Shown here: in pieces, positions 57,177 through 64,000 of the stretch
Position numbering within the stretch: position 1 is the first letter of the stretch
Layout: each line of letters starts with the position of its first letter
Source: Poronia punctata
Lineage: Eukaryota > Ascomycota > Sordariomycetes > Xylariales > Xylariaceae
Length of the DNA stretch: 64,000 nt
Direction: 5' to 3'
NCBI GenBank assembly: GCA_022579005.1
Contig: MU401465.1
Coordinates: 1 to 64,000 of the forward strand
Program-made: the position numbers and the translations under genes
The notes under the pieces: generated by a model
What the model was told of the DNA's origin: nothing
The model's database searches: none
What the model saw: only the letters and a program-made list of their open reading frames with translations

Positions 57177-59073
57177 GATGAGATATCTACGTGATTGGAT
57201 TTGTGATGGGGAGAGGAAGGGGATAGTTCATGAGGCGGTTCGATTCAGTCAGGTATACCTAACACGTACACACAAAATGTACGCCGATATGAAATTGCTG
57301 GAGGGCATACACTCACCCGTTGCTCGATAAAAACGGTAAGCTAAGTGGAAGTTTGATTGAAATAATAGTAAATGTGCAAGGAAATCGAATGTTCGCAAGA
57401 GACCGGCCCCCGTCGCCTGCGGAATGGTCCGCAGTAGGTACTTGACGATTTTATCTATGTGTGGTACACGGCGAGGGTATTGCGGCTTCTTTAATAGGAG
57501 AGTCCTGGTTATGGTACAGTACCCTCTACTTACCCACTGACCGTCCACATGTGGGGTCCATGCATACATGTATGTAATTACCTAAATTGAATCTCGCTCT
57601 CTCCTCTCCTTGCTCTGAATCTTCTACGCGCATTACATAGTACCTAGTGTGAACTGTTGTAAGAGTAATGATCAAGCACTACAGAAAGCATACCGATCAT
57701 ACAGCTTAAACTTATTGTAAGATTTCAAATGGTAATATTTATCCGTCCTTATCACTAAACCCTTGGATTACATCCGGGGGAGCCTGTTATCTTACTAGGT
57801 AAAGTATAATAAGCACACCTGCTCGGAAGTCTACCCGACTGACTCAATGCATTATTGGTAGGGTAGCTCCCTGCCCCAAGCACCTACCCTAGAACCGGCT
57901 AAGGTAAAATGATTGCGGGGTAAAATAGACCTCTGCATGAACGCCTAACCTAACGAAATTTGCGGGGGAGGGGCAATGCAATTCTGTCAGACAGAACACA
58001 AGATTGTCAAAGAAAGGACAAGCTTTCCACCAGTATACACTGTCTTGATTGGCCTTGAGGATATAATTACATATTATGATTGTGTACTCAAGAGATTATA
58101 CCCCCCGCGGAATATGATCTACATATGAGTAGGATCGCAGCTGTGTTTGTTCCATGGCCATGATATGCCTGGGCAACAACCCCTCTTTGACGCAGCTTTA
58201 CGTTAGGGGACTTGCGCGTTGCTGTAGGACCACAGCCCAGGTCAAGTAGAACTTGGTACCTTTTACCTATCACATCTCTGGGTTTGCTTCGAATATCTTT
58301 TTCGAAAATGAAACAAAAAAAGGCAGCGTGGATTTATCATTTGCATTTGTGGATACACTGATGTAGTGCTACGAGTAGACGTATTACTGCAGGTCGTCGA
58401 CAACCATCGCCACACTGCCTCTCGAGTCTCCGATGTCCGGGCTTCTCTTCTTGACGGCCGACGTCCCTGGGGCTAGTCTAGTCAATAACAAGCTTGTCTT
58501 GTCAGGGTTACGCGTATCCACTTATGCATCACCCCAGCCATACGGACGGTATACCTAAGGTACGCTTTCGAGGCGGGGAGATGAGCAGCTTTGCGCCGTT
58601 CCAGATATATATCGGGTAACAACCCAATTATTAACCTACCAATGAAAAAGAGTGTGGAGAAGGGACTAACCTTTTAGTATGGGTGCCTAACAACCCGGAA
58701 AGCCGCAAATGGTTTTACTCAGTACCTAAAAAGGGTTGGCAGAAGTGGACGATGCTACGATAGATATCCTGCAGGAGCGGGACGTCAAGGTCCCTGAGTG
58801 TTGATTTGGCCTCATACCTTGGCGCCACCGTACGTATTGGGGTAAAGGAGCAACTTGTTTACCTCCCCGGATGGTCTCACATAAAGAGTTACACCTAGTG
58901 CAGCTTCAGGACCCCTCATCTGGGTAACATCGATTGTCCGTCTAGAGAGCCTGTTCATGCCCATCATCAGGAGCTTGGATAAGTCTTCTTCACTACGTCT
59001 CCTCTGATCTGACTAACCTAGTTTTCTTTTTTTTCAAGCTACTTCATTTTGTTTTGGACTTTGGTCAGACAAG
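57177..59073. other. Intergenic, no gene seen
   Basis: 1.9 kb between two same-strand genes. Short frames lack domains. It contains TACGAGTA at 58370-58377 and several TAGGTA/TACCTA motifs (near 57430, 57580, 57640, 57800, 58553, 58725). A T-rich, pyrimidine-rich stretch just before 59074 is typical of a fungal start region. Confidence 0.5.
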
Positions 59074-59304
59074 ATGGCTTCGGGAAGACCCCGTATTCTA
59101 GTACCTGAAAAGGTATCCCCCGATGGATTGGCCTTGCTCTCCAACGATTATGATATCGATTCCCGCCCCAAGGGCGTCTCGCCCGAAGAACTGCTCTCCC
59201 TGATCCCCGACGTCGATGCGCTCATAGTACGGTCCGAGACCAAGGTGACGGCCGAGGTCCTCGGTGCCGGACGTCGGCTGCGCGTCGTGGCCAGGGCTGG
59301 TGTG

Positions 59305-59336
<32 letters not shown>

Positions 59337-60955
59337 GGCACGGGGTATCATTGTTGTCAACTCTCCTGCGGGTAATATCCTCGCTGCCGCCGAGCACACG
59401 GTTGCCTTGCTCCTTGCCACGGCCAGAAATGTCGGCCGGGCGGACCGTGGAACCAAGGAAGGGAAATGGGAGAGGGGCAAGCTTGTCGGTGTCGAGGTTG
59501 GTCGTAAGACGCTGGGTATTGTTGGTTTGGGCAAGGTCGGCATGAAAGTCGCTAGGAGTGAGTGAGATTTGCTTACCATCTTCCCTCAAATAAGACCCAA
59601 GTTCGAGATATTATCGATTGTCAATACTTTATACCTACCTATATAACCGAGACACTCACGGGAAAGCTTGTCACTGACGATATAGCAAAAACCTAGTGTG
59701 CATCGGTCTCGGCATGAAAGTCATAGCCCACGACCCCTACGCAAATCCCGATCTCGCCAAGCAAACCGGCGTTGAGCGACTCATCCCGCGTCTAAACGAC
59801 ATGCTTTCAGAAATCGACTTTTTAACAATCCACACCCCCCTCCTAGCATCAACCCTCGACCTCATCGGACCAGCCGAGTTCGCTCTCATGAAGCCAACCG
59901 CACGCGTCCTCAACGTGGCGCGAGGAGGCGTGTACAACGAAGCCGCCCTCCTCGACGCCTTGAACAATAATGTCATCGCAGGTGCCGGCCTAGACGTCTT
60001 CACCAAAGAACCCCCGCAAGAAGGCACGGCCGCATGGGAATTACTCCGCCACGACAAAGTCGTCGCAACGCCCCATCTCGGCGCCAGCACCGTCGAAGCA
60101 CAGGAAAACGTCGCAGTAGACGTATGCACGCAAGTAGGCGCCGTATTGCGCGGCGAACTTCCCACATCGGCAGTCAACGCCCCGCTCATCCTACCCGAGG
60201 AATACCGCGCCCTAAAACCGTACGCGAACCTAGTCGAGCGCATGGGCGGCCTGTACACGCAGCACTTCGCCTCCCCATCCACAGTACCCGCCGGCATCGG
60301 CGGCCGACATTTCGAGCTCGTCTATCACGGCGACTTGGCCGGCGTATCTAATTCCCGTCCCTTACTAGCCGCCCTCGTCAGGGGTCTGGTATCGCCATTC
60401 TCCGATACCGGCGGCCGAGACGTCAACATCGTCAACGCCACGGCCGTGGCGCGCGAAAAGGGCATCATCATCAGCGAAGTCCACGCGCATGGTGCCGGCG
60501 CCGGCGCTGGCGGGAAAAAGGGCTCGTCGTCCGTCTACGCGAGTTCCGTAACCTTGAGCGTCCACGCCGATGACGACGAAAATAACAACAACAACAACAA
60601 CAATAACAAGCAAGTCATAGAGGGTTACGTCTCTGGAGAAAACGTGTACATCTCGCGACTAGACCGGTTCGTCTCCAGCTTCACGCCCGAAGGAACGTTG
60701 CTCGTCTTGCACAATTTCGACGAGCCGGGCAAGATTGGCCACGTGGGCTCCGTGCTGGGCCGACACGCCATCAATATCCGCTTCATGCAGGTCGCCGGCT
60801 TGGACGCGAAACAACAGGAGAGGGAGGAAGAGACGAGGAAGAAAGGCGACGAGGCGCTTATGATTCTTGGTGTTGATGGGGATGTCACGAATGAATTGCT
60901 CGAGGACCTGCGTAAAGCGGAGGGTATTTTGAATGTTAGTTTGGTTAAACTGTAA
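59074..60955 (+). CDS. D-3-phosphoglycerate dehydrogenase, long form
   Basis: Predicted 580-aa NAD-dependent enzyme for the first step of serine synthesis (3-phosphoglycerate to 3-phosphohydroxypyruvate). Exons: 59074-59557 and 59697-60955. The N-terminal substrate-binding part ends in the Rossmann motif GIVGLGKVG (148-156). Catalytic residues follow the D-isomer 2-hydroxyacid dehydrogenase pattern: Arg237 in NVARGG, Glu266 in KEPP, His288 in TPHLGAS. About 240 further residues form the intervening (ASB-like) domain and a C-terminal ACT domain (VLHNFDEPGKIGHVGSVLGRHAINIRFMQV), as in bacterial SerA and unlike the shorter yeast Ser3. An Asn run of nine (DDDENNN...) from AAC repeats interrupts the intervening domain near 505. 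The intron must end at CCTAG at 59692-59696 to continue GLGMKVIAHDP. Cytosolic. Confidence 0.93.
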
Positions 60956-61334
60956 TGGATCATGGGCGCCTAGAATCCAACTCGTGCGATATTTGATACC
61001 AGAAGCTTCAACACGCTTTTATGAAGAAGAAGAAATATAATCGATGCCATGCTCATTCTCTAGAGTCTAGGTGATGAGATTTTTTGACTCGACTCTATTA
61101 AGCGACTCAGGCATCCCCCTCGACGCTCGGGCCCATTGTGGCTATATTTGAAGACCTAAAGTAACATGGATATTTAATGTACTGTATGTACTGAAATGCG
61201 CATACAAGGACAACTACTAATATCGGTTTCATAAATCAAGCCAAATCTTCATTCGACTAGGTCCAAACTGGTATATCTGTCTGGAGCCATGTAAAGAGAA
61301 CGTCCGGTCATAACCTAACGCCTATCTAATCTCT
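60956..61334. terminator. Intergenic 3' region between convergent genes
   Basis: 379 bp separate the stop codons of the dehydrogenase (+) and the DUF3176-like gene (-). It holds both 3' UTRs. No gene is seen. The call is an inference from gene orientation; no defined poly(A) signal was located. Confidence 0.4.
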
Positions 61335-63466
61335 CTATCTGTATACATGATTATCTTGTAACGGGTCGAGCTCCAAATCTTCCACTGAAGGGCTCTTCTC
61401 ATTCATCAGGAGGACAACTCGTCGGGTCTTAGCCCGTGCCTCCATCTCCTCGAGAGTCTGCGCTCCCGAAAGCACATCTTGAACCTCCACCAGACCACCA
61501 CGGCTCATGGTGGCCAAACTGCTCGAACCCCATGCCTGCGTGCCTCCATTCCTCCAAATGGTCAAGGCGATAAATAAGGTCCCGACCGTGACACTTAACC
61601 CGTGAACAATAATCCAAGGCCATTCGACCCTATAGAGTACCGTAACTACTTCTTTTCGGCCTTTAAACTCCCTGGTTTTCCCCTTGAATTCATCGTCGGC
61701 TCCTCTGCGCAAGGCGTTACTCATACTAGCCGCTAAACTTGTAAAGTCTTGGACCAGGTTCTTGCTATAATATAGTAACTGGCTCCAGCTGGGCTGATAC
61801 TGTTCAATCCCGGACGGACCCTTTATATACCATCCGTTTAGTTTACCGGCTGTATTGTATTTTGTGTCATTAAAGGTTTTCAGCGTGCCTGCCAACGTCT
61901 TCTTGAAGAAGGAGCTGATGCTGTCGACGGCTGCCTGGGAGACGTTGAACGTATTGCCGCTTGTGGGAGAGGCAAGTGTTAGGTCGCTGCGGTCAATGGC
62001 AGAGAAGTAGTTGTCAAACTCCAAGCTTGAGAGCCTCCGCTGGGTCAAAGCTTCGGCATCAGTGGCATCTAGGGGCCACCATGAGTCCGGTAATCGAGTA
62101 ACGTTCTCAACCGGGCTAGCACGCTCGACAAACACGCCATCTCGGGCGATAGGTTCGTATCTTTTCAGGCAGTAGAAGATTGCACACTCAGTCGCGGTGA
62201 TGGGAACGTTTGGCCAGGTATCCAGCCGCCTTGCTTTTGTAGTTGTCGTCGTCGGGTCCGGGTCGACTCGGAGCATGGATACGGACCATATAAGGGTATC
62301 GATATCCTGCATGCTGACCGTCCGGCTCGCGTCGGCCGTTCCATAAGTCGTCATCAAGACAGATCCTGGGGATGGGGCGAGGTTTCCCTTGGGAAGATGC
62401 CCGTCGGGATTCCAGCCATCTAGATTATTGATTTGTAGACCATTAGGGAGCCGGAAGACAGTAGTATTACCGGCGACGAGACTGACGGAATCATTTTCGG
62501 GGTCGGTCAAGGATGAGTACAAGGTTGCTTGCGTATGTAGGCGCTGCAAGGTCCGCGTGACATTGTGGCAGAGTGCGCAGACGGCCAGGGACTCATATGC
62601 CGGCCAGGTGCAGTTTCCTGTCGGACAACTAAACGGGCTCTGCTGCGTTACTACATCGAGTGGTTCGTTGAGACCGTAGAGCACAGCAGATTGCATCGAG
62701 AAGTCTGCATCCACAAAGACGCTGGTGACGTCGAGGTCCTTACCTTGGAAGAAACCAGTTAGCACCTGGTATTACCCATGTTTTTTCAAGACACAGCCAG
62801 AAGAAGTCCTTACCATGGTCAAAGGGCATGAGGTCATTGGTATACCGGCTTCCTTTTGAGTACCTCCCTGCTCTTGTCACCGTCGTGTCGTCATCTTCGA
62901 GTGCAACAATCCTTTGTCTCGTCTGAACAAGCTGCTGGGTGAAGGGGTCGACGACTAAGCTTATCAGGACGGTAAAGCTACCGAAGTAAAGAAGAGTCCT
63001 TTAGAAGCAAGGAATTAGAAAACGATTAGCGTGCTTGCAAGTTTGTGAGAAAATGATTGCAAATGAGAACGTATATATCACTGAATGAGGAATGAGGAAT
63101 GAGGCCGGAGACTCGCGCCTTCCCACATTCTGTACATAGTACATACATACTTCTTCGAAACTTCCACATCAGTTTCAAGCTTCCCAGAGGTCCACGGCTC
63201 GCATCGTCGACATATTCAAAGTCTATCAGACGCCGTGTCTGGCCGTTGAACAAGATCCATTTCCACTGACCCATAAGGTCTTCCACCGCGAACAAGAGGG
63301 ACGCCTTGCTCGCTGTCGACAAGATGGCCACGATCGTATTTAGCGTTACTCCGTGCCATGTAAACGTTGGTTTGCCGTCCTGGACCGCGAGCACAACGAT
63401 GAGAACCAGGAAGGATAATGTGGAGAAGCCTACTGCTAGGATATCTGTTATCCACGGCGATAGCAT
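61335..63466 (-). CDS. DUF3176-like membrane protein
   Basis: Predicted 637-aa membrane protein of unknown function. Exons on the minus strand: 63466-63147, 62998-62814, 62743-61335. N-terminal TM helices (LAVGFSTLSFLVLIVVLAV; LNTIVAILSTASKASLLFAV) precede the block WKWILFNGQTRRLIDFEYVDDASRGPLGSL, the pattern I associate with fungal DUF3176 proteins. A third TM (LLYFGSFTVLISLVVDPFTQQ) follows. The large extracellular part has CPTGNCTWPAYESLAVCALCHNV and other Cys, with N-glycosylation sequons. A last TM is near residue 550 (WIIVHGLSVTVGTLFIALTI), with a short cytosolic tail. The intron 2 acceptor follows a CTAAC branch site. An alternative donor for intron 1 four bases earlier would break the frame. 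Function is not known. Confidence 0.87.
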
Positions 63467-64000
63467 GACGCGCCCATGTAATGTATGCTTGTTAGAAAGA
63501 GCGTGTTGAAAAGAGCGTGTTGGAAAGAACGTGTTGGAAAGGACTTGTTAGAAAGAGCTTCCTGTTAATGATAGTCGCCAGCCCTACCAGAGCATAATGG
63601 ACTATAAATCGTCCAGCATCAGAGCTAGGTATATCAAGCTCCAAACTTTGCCGCCCTGGAAACACTAAACTACCTATCCGATACTATAAATACTTTAGGT
63701 ACGTGTCCCTGCTACCTTTTTAAGTTGGGAATACCTAGGTAATGTACTCGTACGATAGCTCATGACTATAATGCTTGTTTAGTGCGTGCTCCTGCTCGAG
63801 GTTACAGTGTACGAGTACAGGCGCCGATGCAACAGACTTGCCAGATATAGTTTAATAATTAAAAAGTTCCACGCGTGTAACTGGGGCCAGAAATCCGCCA
63901 GACCCTATCACAGCCGTAAGGGCCATTCAGCTGAAGTGATCTGCCGTCCCCCCTGCATCGCATAACTTATGCGAGTAAATTGTATTACCTACTCGTACTC
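63467..64000. other. Intergenic, right end of window
   Basis: 534 bp upstream of the DUF3176-like gene. It includes an imperfect GAAAGAGCGTGTTG repeat near 63494-63560, three TACGAGTA/TACTCGTA motifs (63745-63752, 63810-63817, 63990-63997) and TAGGTA-like motifs near 63700 and 63735. No gene is seen. Confidence 0.5.

Overview
The window is nuclear DNA of a filamentous ascomycete, most likely a Sordariomycete and possibly Xylariales. Evidence: single genes split by short GT-AG introns (mostly 47-110 bp) with CTAAC/CTGAC-like branch sites; fungus-specific families (Mlp1/TPR nucleoporin, GT15 mannosyltransferase, GH74 xyloglucanase, GH81 glucanase, CST subunit Stn1, DUF3176-type membrane protein); and an AT-rich block with the hallmarks of repeat-induced point mutation (RIP). 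No tRNA, rRNA, CRISPR array or intact mobile element was recognised. I support 17 protein genes. Exon joins were worked out by hand from splice signals, reading frame and family conservation, and each gene span runs from start codon to stop codon.

Layout. 1-2110 is an extremely AT-rich block with tandem repeats and fossil coding frames, ending abruptly. 2.7-5.6 kb (+) is a CSC1/OSCA-like cation channel. 6.4-12.7 kb (+) is the giant coiled-coil nuclear-basket protein Mlp1. 13.7-16.4 kb (+) is a secreted GH74 xyloglucanase with an octamer microsatellite in its first intron. 17.9-18.5 kb (-) is a secreted, probably GPI-anchored protein. 20.4-22.5 kb (-) is a GT15 mannosyltransferase. 24.1-27.4 kb (-) is the histone chaperone Hir1/HIRA, divergent from a LAMTOR1/Meh1-like Ragulator subunit at 28.5-29.1 kb (+). 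30.6-30.9 kb (-) is a small Cys-rich protein. 30.9-39.3 kb holds no convincing gene. 39.4-40.7 kb (+) is an F-box protein with two RPEL-like motifs. 42.2-43.4 kb (-) is a ZNF830/CCDC16-like zinc-finger protein, divergent from STN1 at 44.0-45.0 kb (+). 46.2-49.2 kb (+) is a secreted GH81 endo-beta-1,3-glucanase. 51.6-53.5 kb (+) is a vacuolar Ca2+/H+ exchanger. 54.3-55.6 kb (+) is a two-domain glyoxalase I. 56.4-57.2 kb (+) is another secreted GPI-type protein. 59.1-61.0 kb (+) is a long-form D-3-phosphoglycerate dehydrogenase. 61.3-63.5 kb (-) is a DUF3176-like membrane protein.

The genes are mostly housekeeping and cell-wall functions. There is no biosynthetic cluster and no obvious shared pathway. 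Loose themes are calcium handling (channel plus exchanger), the nucleus and chromosome ends (Mlp1, Hir1, Stn1, ZNF830-like), and secreted or wall-acting enzymes (GH74, GH81, GT15, two GPI-type proteins). The least explained signals are non-coding: a short motif (TACGAGTA and its complement) repeated about two dozen times, almost always between genes; a family of TAGGTACCTA-like sequences that is also concentrated at the edge of the AT-rich block; and the 8.5 kb gene-free interval.
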